Under the pieces are notes generated by a model that was given only the letters and a program-made list of their open reading frames with translations, ran no database searches and had not been told where the DNA came from. This document shows, one piece after another, positions 8,095-17,282 of a DNA stretch of 64,000 nucleotides (the stretch's first letter is position 1; every line of letters begins with the position of its first letter). The position numbers and the translations under genes are program-made. Source of the stretch: RHKX01 sp963820055 (GTDB lineage Bacteria > Actinomycetota > Thermoleophilia > Solirubrobacterales > 70-9); the NCBI GenBank assembly GCA_963820055.1, contig CAWFYJ010000003.1:496001-560000 (forward strand), written 5' to 3'.

Positions 8095-8571
8095 ATGGCC
8101 AGATACACAGCAACAGTCGAAACCGCATGGGACCGCGAGCAGGCATTCGCCTACCTCGCCGACTTCGCGACGATCTCCGACTGGGATCCCGGAGTCGTGC
8201 GTTCGAAGCGGCTGACCGGCGAGCCCCACGAGATCGGCGCCCGCTTCGAGGTGACCACCTCCTACATGGGCCGCGAGAGCACCCTGATCTACGAGACGAT
8301 CGAGATCGACGCTCCCCGCCGCGTCCTCCTCAAGGCTGAGACCGGGACGTTCACCTCGCTCGACGAGATGACCTTCGACCTCCGCCCCGGCGGCGGCACG
8401 CTGGTCACCTACGACGCCGATCTCGGGATGAAGGGCGTTGCGAAACTCGCCGAGCTGCCGATGCGGCTCGCCTTCCGGAAGATCGGCGACGCCGCCCGCG
8501 ACGGGCTGAGCAACCGCCTCGCCGACGCCCCGCCCGCAACGGCGACGAAGGCGGCCAAGGCGGCGTCATGA
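8095..8571 (+). CDS. SRPBCC (START-like) family protein
   Basis: A 158-residue lipid- or hydrophobe-binding fold. It starts MARYTATVETAWDREQAFAY, typical of the polyketide-cyclase/SRPBCC family, and continues FATISDWDPGV and a C-terminal long helix. There is a good ribosome site AGAAGGAG seven bases before the ATG. The stop overlaps the next start (ATGA at 8568-8571), so it is translationally coupled to the FAD oxidoreductase. It may carry or bind the lipid substrate of the pathway. Confidence 0.85.
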   Translation: MARYTATVETAWDREQAFAYLADFATISDWDPGVVRSKRLTGEPHEIGARFEVTTSYMGRESTLIYETIEIDAPRRVLLKAETGTFTSLDEMTFDLRPGGGTLVTYDADLGMKGVAKLAELPMRLAFRKIGDAARDGLSNRLADAPPATATKAAKAAS

Positions 8572-9917
8572 GCGAGCCCCGGCGCATAGCCGTCGTCGGC
8601 GGCGGCATCTCCGGCCTGCTCGCGGCGGCCGAGCTGGTCCGCGCCGGGCACGATGTCACCGTGTTCGAGGCGGCCGGGTACGCCGGCGGCCACACGAACA
8701 CGATCACCGTCGAGGAGCCGGCCGGCCCGGTCGACGTCGACACCGGGTTCATCGTCTTCAACGACCGCAACTACCCCAACTTCGAAGCGATGCTCGCCGA
8801 GCTCGGCGTGCCTAGCCAACCGGCGAACATGAGCTTCGGGGTGTCGGACGGCAGGGGAAGATTCGAGTGGGCGGCTCGGGGCGCCCGCGGGATCTTCGCC
8901 CGTCCGCGGCACCTCGTCGACCCTCAGTTCATCCGCATGCTCTCCGACCTGGTGCGCTTCAACCGTGAGGCCCGCGACCTCGTCGGCACGAACGGCAGCG
9001 GCCCCTCGCTGGCTGCCTTCCTCGAGGAGGGCCGCTACTCCGACTACTTCGTCGATCGCCTGATCGTTCCCCAGGTCTCGGCCGTCTGGTCCGCCGACCC
9101 CGAGCAGATGTGGAGCTTCCCGGCTTCGTTCCTCGCCGAGTTCTTCGAGAACCATGGCGTCCTGCAGATCCGCAACCGGCCGAACTGGCGGACGATCTCC
9201 GGCGGTTCGCGGCGCTACGTCGAGGCGCTGACCGCCCCTTTCGCCGACCGGATCCATCTCTGCACTCCGGTCGAGCGCGTTCGCCGCCTCGAAGAGGGCG
9301 GCGTCGAGATCTCTCACCTCGGTGGCAGCGCCCGCTTCGACGAAGTCGTCCTCGCCTGCCACGCCGACCAGGCGCTGGCGATGCTGGAGGAGCCGAACCG
9401 CCTCGAGAGCGAGCTGCTCGCCGCCTTCCCCTACCAGCCGAACGAAGCCGTCCTCCACACCGACACCAGCCTGATGCCACGCCGCCGCGGCGCCTGGGCG
9501 AGCTGGAACTTCCACCTCACCGACGAGCCGACGGGAGCGACCACGGTCACCTACGACATGAGCCGCCTGCAGTCGCTCGTCTCCGCCGAGCGCTACCTCG
9601 TGACCCTGAACCGGACCGCCGCGATCGACCCCGAGAAGGTGATCCGCCGGATCGACTACGCCCACCCCGTCTTCACCAAGGACGGGATGACCGCACAGGG
9701 CCGCTGGGAGGAGATCAGCGGCGCCGACCGCGTCCACTTCTGCGGTGCCTACTGGCGCTGGGGCTTCCACGAGGACGGCGCCTGGTCTGCCCTGCGCGTC
9801 GCCGCCGCGCTCGGCGGCCGCGGCCCCGGCGCCCTCGACCCGACGGCGCCCATCGCGCCCGCCGACCCCTTCGACGACCGCGACGACGACCTCGAGCCGA
9901 TCCTCGAGGCCGCGTGA
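8568..9917 (+). CDS. FAD-dependent amine-oxidase-like oxidoreductase/desaturase
   Basis: A 449-residue flavoprotein. The N-terminal dinucleotide motif AVVGGGISGLLAAAEL binds FAD; FEAAGYAGGHTNT is the second conserved segment, and HFCGAYWRWGFHEDGAWSA is the C-terminal FAD signature. Relatives sit beside DUF1365 and cyclopropane-fatty-acid-synthase-like genes in many bacteria and are proposed to act on fatty acyl chains. It is coupled at both ends (ATGA upstream, GTGA downstream), which indicates a single functional unit of four genes. Confidence 0.88.
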   Translation: MSEPRRIAVVGGGISGLLAAAELVRAGHDVTVFEAAGYAGGHTNTITVEEPAGPVDVDTGFIVFNDRNYPNFEAMLAELGVPSQPANMSFGVSDGRGRFEWAARGARGIFARPRHLVDPQFIRMLSDLVRFNREARDLVGTNGSGPSLAAFLEEGRYSDYFVDRLIVPQVSAVWSADPEQMWSFPASFLAEFFENHGVLQIRNRPNWRTISGGSRRYVEALTAPFADRIHLCTPVERVRRLEEGGVEISHLGGSARFDEVVLACHADQALAMLEEPNRLESELLAAFPYQPNEAVLHTDTSLMPRRRGAWASWNFHLTDEPTGATTVTYDMSRLQSLVSAERYLVTLNRTAAIDPEKVIRRIDYAHPVFTKDGMTAQGRWEEISGADRVHFCGAYWRWGFHEDGAWSALRVAAALGGRGPGALDPTAPIAPADPFDDRDDDLEPILEAA

Positions 9918-10735
9918 GCACCGCGGTCGCCGAAACCCGAGCCGGAGCCTCCGCAGACGCGAGCGTTCCCTCCCCGCCCGCGGCGCGGATCGGCCCCGGC
10001 TCGGCCATCTACGAAGGCTGGGTGTCCCACCACCGCAGCGAGCCGATCGAGCACGGGTTCCGTTACCCGATCTTCATGCCGCTCGTCGACCTCGAGGAGC
10101 TGCCCGGCCTCTTCGACCGGATCCCCCTCTGGTCGGCCCGGCACCGCGCGCCCGCCCGTTACCGGCGCTCCGACTACCTGCGCGGCCACGGCGACGGGCT
10201 GCCGCTCGCCGACGCCGCCCGCGACCTCGTCGCCGAGCGGACCGGCTTCCGCCCGGGCGGCCCGGTGCTGATGCTCTCGAACCCCCGCTACTGGGGCGTC
10301 GGCTTCAACCCGGTCTCCTTCTACTTCGCATACGGCTCCGGCGGCGGGCTCGAGGCGATGATCGCCGAGGTCACGAACACGCCCTGGGGCGAGCGGCGCT
10401 GTTACGTCCTCGGCACAGGCGAGGACGGCCTCCGCGGCGAGTTCGCCAAGCGCCTGCACGTCTCGCCATTCATGCCGATGGAGCAGACCTACGAGTGGAA
10501 GGCGAGCGAGCCGGGCGAGCGCCTGTCGGTCTCGATCAGCAACCGGGAGGGCGAGCGCACCGTCTTCACCGCCGGCCTCAGCCTCGAGCGCCGTGAGATG
10601 ACACCCCAGGCGATGCGCGAGATACTGTTTCGCTACCCGCCCATGACGGTCTCGACAATCGTCCGCATCTACGTGAACGCGGCTCGGCTGAAGCTCAAGG
10701 GAGCGCCGTACTTCAGCCCTCCGGCCGGAGACTGA
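9914..10735 (+). CDS. DUF1365 family protein
   Basis: A 273-residue DUF1365 protein starting at a GTG that overlaps the previous stop. Family hallmarks are seen: EGWVSHHRSEPIEHGFRYP near the start, LMLSNPRYWGVGFNPVSFYF in the middle and KRLHVSPFMPME later. The biochemical activity of the family is not established to my knowledge. It occurs nearly always between an FAD oxidoreductase and a CFA-like methyltransferase, as here. The stop overlaps the next ATG by one base (TGATG). Confidence 0.92.
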   Translation: MSTAVAETRAGASADASVPSPPAARIGPGSAIYEGWVSHHRSEPIEHGFRYPIFMPLVDLEELPGLFDRIPLWSARHRAPARYRRSDYLRGHGDGLPLADAARDLVAERTGFRPGGPVLMLSNPRYWGVGFNPVSFYFAYGSGGGLEAMIAEVTNTPWGERRCYVLGTGEDGLRGEFAKRLHVSPFMPMEQTYEWKASEPGERLSVSISNREGERTVFTAGLSLERREMTPQAMREILFRYPPMTVSTIVRIYVNAARLKLKGAPYFSPPAGD

Positions 10736-12006
10736 TGCAGCCCGGCGCGGATCCATGGCGGCGCGTCGTCCATGCGGTCCTGCGGCGGATCGAGGCGGGG
10801 ACGATCGAGCTCGACGAGCGCTTCCCCGGCGGTGAGGTCCGGCAGTTCGGGCCGACGTTCTCCCCGCACCGCGTCCGCATCGAGGTCCGCGACCCCCGCG
10901 TCTATGCCCGCCTCGCCCGGTCGAAGAGCATCGCCTTCGGCGAGACCTACGCGGAGGGCCTCTGGGACACCGACGACCTCACCACCCTGCTGCGGATCGC
11001 GGCCCGCGACATCGGCCGCGCCGACCCGCTGCGCCGTCGTCTCGCGCCGTTCCTGCTCCCCTTCCAGCGGCTCGGCACGCTGAAGATGCTCAACACCCGC
11101 TCCGGCGCCCGCTCGAACATCGCCGCCCACTACGACCTCGGCAACGACATGTTCGAGCTCTTCCTCGACCGCGAGGCGATGATGTACTCGAGCGCGTACT
11201 ACGAGACCGGCGACGAGAGCCTCGAGACCGCCCAGCACATCCGCCTCGAACGGATCTGCGACGCCCTCGAGCTGAAGCCGCAAGACCACCTCCTCGAAAT
11301 CGGCACCGGCTGGGGCGGGATGGCCGTCCACGCCGCCTCGACCCGCGGCTGCCGCGTTACGACGACGACGATCTCCCGCGAGCAGCGCGAGTACGCCGAA
11401 GCGCGAGTCGTCGCGGCCGGACTCGAGGATCTCGTCACCGTCGCCGGGGCCGACTACCGGGACCTCCAGGGCACCTACGACAAGCTCGTCTCCCTGGAGA
11501 TGATCGAGGCGGTCGGCTGGGAGTGGTTTGACACCTACTTCCGCGACTGCTCGCGGCTGCTCGAGCCCGACGGGCTCTTCTTCCTGCAGGCGATAGTCGT
11601 CGCCGACGGCGCCTACGAGTTCGAGAAGCGGACCCGCAGCTTCGCCAACCAGGTCATCTTCCCCGGCGGCTGCCTGCCCTCGGTCGAATCCATCCAGGCC
11701 TCGATCGCCCGCGAGACCGACCTCCGCACCGTCGCCCTCGAGGACATATCCCCAAGCTACGTGCTGACGCTCCGGGCCTGGCGCGATCGCTTCGAGGCGG
11801 CGACCGCCCGTCTCGAGGAGCTCGGCTACGACGAGCGCTTCCAGCGGACCTGGTGCTTCTACCTGTCGATGAGCGAGGCCGGGTTCGCCGAGACGCGGAT
11901 CCGCGACGTCCAGATGCTGTTCGCGAAGCCGCGCTGGAGCGGATCGCCGGCCGTCGAGGACGCGGCCGCCGCCGAGCGCGGCACCGGGGTCGCAGCCGAC
12001 TCCTGA
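10735..12006 (+). CDS. Cyclopropane-fatty-acyl-phospholipid synthase family methyltransferase
   Basis: A 423-residue SAM-dependent methyltransferase of the CFA synthase family. The acyl-binding N-terminal half leads to HYDLGNDMFELFLD (132-145), then the SAM loop LLEIGTGWGG (about 186-195) and EMIEAVGWEWFDTYF. It would methylenate or methylate unsaturated acyl chains of membrane phospholipids, releasing SAH. The SAH deaminase encoded in the divergent carH operon could remove that product. It is the last of four overlapping genes. Confidence 0.9.
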   Translation: MQPGADPWRRVVHAVLRRIEAGTIELDERFPGGEVRQFGPTFSPHRVRIEVRDPRVYARLARSKSIAFGETYAEGLWDTDDLTTLLRIAARDIGRADPLRRRLAPFLLPFQRLGTLKMLNTRSGARSNIAAHYDLGNDMFELFLDREAMMYSSAYYETGDESLETAQHIRLERICDALELKPQDHLLEIGTGWGGMAVHAASTRGCRVTTTTISREQREYAEARVVAAGLEDLVTVAGADYRDLQGTYDKLVSLEMIEAVGWEWFDTYFRDCSRLLEPDGLFFLQAIVVADGAYEFEKRTRSFANQVIFPGGCLPSVESIQASIARETDLRTVALEDISPSYVLTLRAWRDRFEAATARLEELGYDERFQRTWCFYLSMSEAGFAETRIRDVQMLFAKPRWSGSPAVEDAAAAERGTGVAADS

Positions 12007-12022
12007 CGATTACGCTGGCGCG

Positions 12023-13210
12023 GTGCCGGCGATGGCCCGCGACCCCGAAGAACTGCGCGCCCGGCGCCGCGAGGCCGATGTCGCCCGCCGGCGCCGCAAC
12101 GCACTCGTCGTCGCCGTCGCGCTGGTCGCCGTAGCGGCGCTGGCAATCGGCCTGCTGATCGGAGGCGGCTCCGGCGAGACGGCGGCGCCGACCCGGCGCC
12201 CGCGTCCCGATCCGGCCGCCGGCCTCTCCCCCACCCAGCTCGCCGGCCAGCGCTTGATCGCCGGCTTCGACGGCACGAAGGCGCCGCGCGGCCTGCTGCG
12301 GATGCTCGCCGCCGGCGAGCTCGCCGGGGTGATCCTCTTCGAGGAAAACGTCTCCGGCACGGCCGGGACGCGGCGGCTCACCGACTCTCTGCAGGCGGCC
12401 GCCGCCCGCGGGCCGGTCGACGCGCCGATCGTCGTCGCCGCCGACCAGGAGGGCGGGCAGGTCGTCCGCCTCCCCGGCCCACCCGACGCCTCGGCCGCCG
12501 AGATGGCGCAGCGCGGGCCGGCCTACGCCCGCGAGCAGGGCGCCGCCACGGCCGCCTCGCTACTCGAGAGCGGTGTCAACACCGACCTCGCCCCGGTCCT
12601 CGACCTAGCCCGCCCCGGCTCGGCGATCGCCGCCGAGGGCCGCAGCTTCGGATCCGAGCCCGCCGACGTGATCGCCATGGGCGTCGACGGCTTCGCCGCG
12701 GGGCTCCGCGACGGCGGCGTCGCCGCGGCCGCCAAGCATTTCCCAGGCCTCGGCGGCGCGACCACCAACACCGACCTCGCCTCGCAGTCGATCGACGTCG
12801 GCCTGCCGGCGCTCCGCGCCGCCGACGAGGCGCCGTTCGCCGCCTTCGCCGACGCCGGCGGCGAGTTGATCATGCTCGGCCTCGCCACCTACCCGGCCCT
12901 CTCCAAGAAGCCCGCGGCGATGGCGCCGGAGATCGCCACCGACGAGCTCCGCGGCGAGCTCGGCTTCGGCGGCGTCACCATCACCGACTCGCTCGATGCC
13001 GCAGCGGCGCTCGCGTTCGGCAGCCGCAAGGAATCGGCCCTCGCCGCCGCCGGGGCCGGCTCCGACCTCCTCCTCTACGGCGACTGGCGGACCGCGGCCG
13101 GCGTCAACCGCTCACTCGTCGCCGCGCTGCGCAGGGGCGCGCTCGACCGAACCGCCTTCGAGCAGTCGGTCGACCGCGTCCTCTCGCTGCGCGGATCCCT
13201 CCCCGGCTAG
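12023..13210 (+). CDS. Membrane-anchored glycoside hydrolase family 3 (NagZ-like) protein
   Basis: About 395 residues. An N-terminal Arg-rich stretch followed by a hydrophobic segment (ALVVAVALVAVAALAIGLLI) suggests a signal anchor with an outside catalytic domain. GH3 features are ADQEGGQVVRLPG, KHFPGLGGA and the nucleophile region GVTITDSLDA. Typical NagZ proteins have a D-S-H dyad after KHFPGHG; here the aligned residues are N-T-D, so the usual catalytic His is missing. A peptidoglycan beta-N-acetylhexosaminidase role is likely but not certain. The GTG at 12023 or ATG at 12032 may be the start. Confidence 0.85.
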   Translation: MPAMARDPEELRARRREADVARRRRNALVVAVALVAVAALAIGLLIGGGSGETAAPTRRPRPDPAAGLSPTQLAGQRLIAGFDGTKAPRGLLRMLAAGELAGVILFEENVSGTAGTRRLTDSLQAAAARGPVDAPIVVAADQEGGQVVRLPGPPDASAAEMAQRGPAYAREQGAATAASLLESGVNTDLAPVLDLARPGSAIAAEGRSFGSEPADVIAMGVDGFAAGLRDGGVAAAAKHFPGLGGATTNTDLASQSIDVGLPALRAADEAPFAAFADAGGELIMLGLATYPALSKKPAAMAPEIATDELRGELGFGGVTITDSLDAAAALAFGSRKESALAAAGAGSDLLLYGDWRTAAGVNRSLVAALRRGALDRTAFEQSVDRVLSLRGSLPG

Positions 13211-14082
13211 GGGATGTTCTTCTTCGACTCGCAGGTTTCGTCGGCGGTGTCGTTGTTGCCGCCGCCGCCGTTGCAGTCGTCGGTGCCGTTGTCGCCGTGG
13301 AGCTTGTCGGTGCCGTCGTTGCCGAGGACGGTGTCGTCGTCATCGCCACCGAACAGCTCGTCGTTGCTGCCGCCGCCGTCGATCAGGTCGTCGCCGCCAC
13401 CACCGCGGATCGTGTCGTCGCCGATATCACCGAACAGGAGCTTGTCGGACGCGTCGGAGCCGGTGATCCGGTCGTCGCCGATGTAGCCGTCCATCTTCCT
13501 GACCGGCTCGTCCTTCGTCTTCGAGAACAGGACGTCGTTGTCGGCGCCGCCGAGTAGCGAGTCGAAGCCGCCGGCGATCAGCGTGTCGCGGTCGAAGCTG
13601 CCATCGAGGAAGTCGCGGCCGTCGGCGATGACCCTGCCGTGCTTCTTGCCGTACCCGGCGAGGCGATCGACCCCGGCCTGGCCGTTCATGTAGTCGTTGT
13701 CGGGCCCACCCTGGAGGAAGTCGTTCTCCTCTTCGCCGTAGACCTTGTCGCGGCCGTCGTCGCCGTAGACCTTGTCGTTGCCGACGCCGCCGCAGACGAC
13801 GTCGTTGCCGCCGCCGCCATGGACGACGTCGTTGCCGCGGCCGCCGTTGATGATGTCGTCCTTCGGCCCGCCGAAGATCTTGTCGTTGCCGTCGCCGCCG
13901 TTGTAGAGGTGGCGCCCGCCGCCGAGGTGGACCGTCGTCCCGCTGTTGCTGCCCTGCTCGTTGTGCTTCTTGCAGATCTTCGCGTCGGCGGGCACGTGCG
14001 TCGCCCCCGCCTGCGCCGACGTCGCCGCGATGCCGAACACCGCCGCCGTCACCACCAGTGCCGTCAGTCCCCGCCTCATCAT
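13207..14082 (-). CDS. Secreted calcium-binding protein with hemolysin-type (RTX-like) repeats
   Basis: A 291-residue protein with an N-terminal Sec signal (RRGLTALVVTAAVFGIAATS, cleavage after AQA) and about twenty GGxGxDxxx-type nonapeptides such as GGRGNDVVHGGGGNDVV. These form calcium-loaded beta-rolls. RTX proteins of Gram-negatives leave by a type I system with no N-terminal signal, so this is the Sec-exported actinobacterial form. The ATG overlaps the upstream SDR stop (ATGA). Its stop shares CTAG with the convergent GH3 gene. Confidence 0.88.
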   Translation of the reverse strand: MMRRGLTALVVTAAVFGIAATSAQAGATHVPADAKICKKHNEQGSNSGTTVHLGGGRHLYNGGDGNDKIFGGPKDDIINGGRGNDVVHGGGGNDVVCGGVGNDKVYGDDGRDKVYGEEENDFLQGGPDNDYMNGQAGVDRLAGYGKKHGRVIADGRDFLDGSFDRDTLIAGGFDSLLGGADNDVLFSKTKDEPVRKMDGYIGDDRITGSDASDKLLFGDIGDDTIRGGGGDDLIDGGGSNDELFGGDDDDTVLGNDGTDKLHGDNGTDDCNGGGGNNDTADETCESKKNIP

Positions 14083-14999
14083 CCCCCTGCCTCTTCCGCG
14101 GTCTCGGCCGCATCGCTTTCGCCACCGACGAGTTCGTTGATCGCGCTCGTGCGCGGGCTCGTCGAGCGGCCCAGCGCCGCGATCTCGCTCTCCATCCGCG
14201 GCACGTTCTGCGCTGCGTCGGCGCTCGCAACCCGCTCGCCGGGGCCGCTCGTGATCAGCGACCGCAGCCAGTAGGTCATCGCCGCCGCCTTCGGGACGAA
14301 GACGCGCGCCCGGCGCTGCTCGAAGCCGTCGACGATCGCCTGCGCGCAGGCCTCCACCGACGTCGTCGCCTTCAGCGGCCAGGGCAGCTTCGACCGGGAC
14401 TCACGGAAGCTCGGCAGGTCGAGCTCGCTCTCGCGGACCATGTCGGTGTCGATCCAGGACGGGTGGATGGCGCCGACGTCGACGCCGCGGAAGCCGACCT
14501 CCTGGCGGGTGGCGCGGACGAGCGCCTCGGCGCCGGCCTTCGAAGCGTTGTAGGACGACATCCCGGCGAGCGGTGCGAACGAGGCGATCGAGCAGACGAC
14601 GCCGATGTAGCCGCGCCGCTCGATCACGTGCGGGAGCGTCGCGTGCATGGTCCGGTAGACGCCGTTCAGGTTGACGTCGACCGTCCGCAGCCACGCGGCC
14701 GGATCGCCCTTCTCGGCCGTCCCGTAGGTGCCGATCCCGGCGTTGGCGAGGACGACGTCGATGCCGCCGAACCGCTCGACCGTGCTCGCGACCGCGGCCT
14801 CGACCGAGTCCATGTCGGTGACGTCGCAGTGGACGTGGTGGGCGTCGGGGCCGATCCGCTCGGCGGTCGCGGCGAGCAGGTCGGGCTCGAGGCCGGCAAG
14901 CGACAACTTCGCTCCGCGCCGTGCCGACTCGACGCCGACGGCGGCGCCGATCCCCCGCGCCCCACCGGTGACGAAGACGACTCTCCCTCGCAGGTCCAT
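14079..14999 (-). CDS. SDR-family oxidoreductase
   Basis: A 306-residue short-chain dehydrogenase. TGGARGIG near residue 11 binds the cofactor, LANAGIG follows, and SIASFAPLAGMSSYNASKAG gives Ser, Tyr-x3-Lys. The last 30 residues are an acidic, low-complexity tail. It is translationally coupled to the secreted calcium-repeat gene, an unexpected partner for a cytoplasmic dehydrogenase. The substrate is unknown. Confidence 0.87.
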   Translation of the reverse strand: MDLRGRVVFVTGGARGIGAAVGVESARRGAKLSLAGLEPDLLAATAERIGPDAHHVHCDVTDMDSVEAAVASTVERFGGIDVVLANAGIGTYGTAEKGDPAAWLRTVDVNLNGVYRTMHATLPHVIERRGYIGVVCSIASFAPLAGMSSYNASKAGAEALVRATRQEVGFRGVDVGAIHPSWIDTDMVRESELDLPSFRESRSKLPWPLKATTSVEACAQAIVDGFEQRRARVFVPKAAAMTYWLRSLITSGPGERVASADAAQNVPRMESEIAALGRSTSPRTSAINELVGGESDAAETAEEAGG

Positions 15000-15073
15000 G
15001 AGCGGGTGAGGATAACGGCGATCCCCGGCACCAACCTCCCCGTCAGCCGCCCAGGCCCCGTTACGCTCGGCCG

Positions 15074-16501
15074 ATGGACAGGCGTCTCAGCAGACGCGAA
15101 TTGATCGCCGGAGCGGCCGTCGGCGCCGGCGGCATCGTCGTCGCCCGCCAGCTCACCCGCCCCGGCGACGGCGAGGCGACGCCGATCCGCGGCCGCGTCG
15201 TCGTCCTCGGCGGCGGCCTCGCCGGTCTCACCGCCGCCTACGAGCTCCAGCGGGCCGGGTTCGAGACCCAGCTGATCGAGGCCCGCGACCGGCTTGGCGG
15301 CCGCGTCCACACCGTTCGCGACTTCGCCGACGGCCAACACGGCGAATCAGGCGCCGAGGCGATCGACACCGAACAGCACGAGATCCAGCGGCTCTGCAAG
15401 CGCTTCGGCCTGCCGCTCGAGCTCGCCTACGCCGGCTCCTCCGGCAAGGCGACGATCTACCGCCACGGCCGCAACTACACCGCCAACCAGTTCAAGACCG
15501 CCGCCGACCAGCGGCAGATGGACCGCTTCTGGCGGACGATCGAGCGCCTCGCCCGCCCGCTGGAGGGCAACGACCCGACCGCCAACGGCGGTGCCCGCCA
15601 GGACCGCTACTCGGTCGCCGACCTCCTCGACCGCCTTCGCATCCACGGGCGGGCCCGCTGGTTGCTCACCGCCCGGATCGAGTCCGACTACGGCTTTCCG
15701 GTCGAGCGGCTCTCGCTCCTCTACGTGACGATCAACGAGCGCCTCGCCTGGGACCAGCCCGCAGCCGGCGTCGAGAAGTACCGGATCAGGAACGGCAACT
15801 CGACCCTCGTCGACGCCCTCACTCAGCGCCTCGTCACCCCGCCGATGCTGAGCTCGCCCGCCACCGCCGTCCGCTGGAGCGGCTCCGGCGTCGAAGTCGA
15901 CACCGGCGCCGAGACGGTCACCGGCGACAGGCTCGTCGTCGCCGCCCCGACCGCCGCCCTCCGCGCGATCGACTTCTCCCCCGCCCTCCCGAAGCAGCAG
16001 GCCGCCTTCATCGCCGACATCGACCTCTGCGCCGTCGCCAAGACGCTCGTCCAGTACGACCGGAGGATCTGGGAGCGGCAGGGGCGGACCGGCGGCTCGA
16101 CGACCGACCTCCCGATCGCCCAGACCTGGGAGACGACCGACCAGCAGGGCGGCACCCCGGGCATCCTGATCGCGTACACGACGGGCAAGCGCGGTGAGCG
16201 GACCGCGAAGATCAGCTCCCGGCACCGCATCGCCCAGGCCAAGGACGACATCGACCTCGTCTTCCCCGGCTCGAAGCGGATCAGCGGCGACACCTACAGC
16301 GTCGCCTGGAAGGCCGAGCCCTACTCAGGCGGCTGCTGGGCCGCCTACTCCCCCGGGCAGATCACGAAGCACTGGCTCGGCCTCCACGACCCCGTCGGCC
16401 CGATCCACTGGGCCGGCGAGCACACCGAGAAGCTCAACGGCTACATGAACAGCGCCGTCGCCTCGGGCTTCCGCGTCGCGAAGGAGATCGACCGCGGCTG
16501 A
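15074..16501 (+). CDS. Tat-exported flavin monoamine oxidase family protein
   Basis: A 475-residue FAD oxidase. The N terminus MDRRLSRRELIAGAAVGAGG is a twin-arginine signal (SRRELI plus hydrophobic stretch), so the holoenzyme is probably exported folded. RVVVLGGGLAGLTAAYEL is the FAD site, DRLGGRVHTV the GGR motif and HWAGEHTEKLNGYMNSAVAS the C-terminal FAD-contact segment of amine oxidases. It transcribes away from the SDR/calcium-repeat pair. The amine or other substrate is not evident. Confidence 0.88.
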   Translation: MDRRLSRRELIAGAAVGAGGIVVARQLTRPGDGEATPIRGRVVVLGGGLAGLTAAYELQRAGFETQLIEARDRLGGRVHTVRDFADGQHGESGAEAIDTEQHEIQRLCKRFGLPLELAYAGSSGKATIYRHGRNYTANQFKTAADQRQMDRFWRTIERLARPLEGNDPTANGGARQDRYSVADLLDRLRIHGRARWLLTARIESDYGFPVERLSLLYVTINERLAWDQPAAGVEKYRIRNGNSTLVDALTQRLVTPPMLSSPATAVRWSGSGVEVDTGAETVTGDRLVVAAPTAALRAIDFSPALPKQQAAFIADIDLCAVAKTLVQYDRRIWERQGRTGGSTTDLPIAQTWETTDQQGGTPGILIAYTTGKRGERTAKISSRHRIAQAKDDIDLVFPGSKRISGDTYSVAWKAEPYSGGCWAAYSPGQITKHWLGLHDPVGPIHWAGEHTEKLNGYMNSAVASGFRVAKEIDRG

Positions 16502-16552
16502 GACCCCCGCGGGGCCCGGGACTGTCCCGCGGAACGCTGTGTGCAACGAAAG

Positions 16553-16568
16553 GCGCGCAGAAGCGCGC
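16553..16568 (-). terminator. Probable intrinsic terminator of the membrane-protein gene
   Basis: GCGCGC-AGAA-GCGCGC forms a six-pair hairpin whose last base overlaps the stop codon of the minus-strand gene. On that strand it is followed by CTTTCGTTG. The U-tract is interrupted, so termination strength is uncertain. It may also stop the plus-strand oxidase transcript. Confidence 0.5.
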
Positions 16569-17212
16569 TACTTGTCCCGGTAGGCGTGCCGGCGCTGTGC
16601 CTGGCGGATGCGCGGCATCAGCGCCAGGATGATCAGGACGACCACCAACGCGATCCCGAGCGGCCCCTTCAGCGCCTCGACGACGTCCTTGAACCGCTGC
16701 AGCACCGACGCCAGCGGGCCCTGCCCGAACGTGACCGACGGGTTGATCCGCTGCAGCGTCTGCGAGCTCTCCGTCGTGACGGTGTAGCTGCCCTTCTCGG
16801 GCGCCTTGATGTAGCCGATCAGCCGCGCCAGCCCGTCGCCCGTTGACTTCGCGCTCGCGCCCCGCGATTGGATCTGAACCGCGTTCCCGTCCGGTCCGAC
16901 CACCGTGTACTGAAGATCCTCGGGCACGAGCAGCGGAATCCCCGCGTCGGGATCGACACCCTCCGCGTAATAGATGTCGACGTCGCCCTTCGGCAACTCG
17001 ACCTGCTCCTTGCCCGGCACCGGCACGCTCCCGAACTGCGCCGTGTCCCCGCTGAACGCCGCCAACAGCAGGTAGCCGAAGAACAGGCCGAGCCCGATCA
17101 GGATCAACGTGCTCGCACGAACCATCCCCGACTCCTCCCGCGCTCGATCACGAAACGCGCTCCTCATGCGGGCGATCATCGCAGCGGGCACGGAGGTGAA
17201 AGGACGGCTCAT
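16568..17212 (-). CDS. Hypothetical two-pass membrane protein
   Basis: 214 residues. A first transmembrane segment (about 33-53, STLILIGLGLFFGYLLLAAF) and a second near the C terminus (about 183-204, LGIALVVVLIILALM) flank an external domain of about 120 residues with predicted beta character (YTVVGPDGNAVQIQSRG, GSYTVTTESS). The layout resembles small exported-domain proteins seen in actinobacteria, but I do not recognise a named family. Confidence 0.75.
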   Translation of the reverse strand: MSRPFTSVPAAMIARMRSAFRDRAREESGMVRASTLILIGLGLFFGYLLLAAFSGDTAQFGSVPVPGKEQVELPKGDVDIYYAEGVDPDAGIPLLVPEDLQYTVVGPDGNAVQIQSRGASAKSTGDGLARLIGYIKAPEKGSYTVTTESSQTLQRINPSVTFGQGPLASVLQRFKDVVEALKGPLGIALVVVLIILALMPRIRQAQRRHAYRDK

Positions 17213-17282
17213 CCCGTCGCCTATCGACTCGGGAAGCGAAAGGCTTGAGATCGGAGGGCGACGCCCGGCGCCCGGCTGACCC

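Noticed and set aside
12023..14082. Prophage or integrated element around the RTX-like protein
   Set aside because: No integrase, attachment repeats or phage genes; neighbours have the same codon use.
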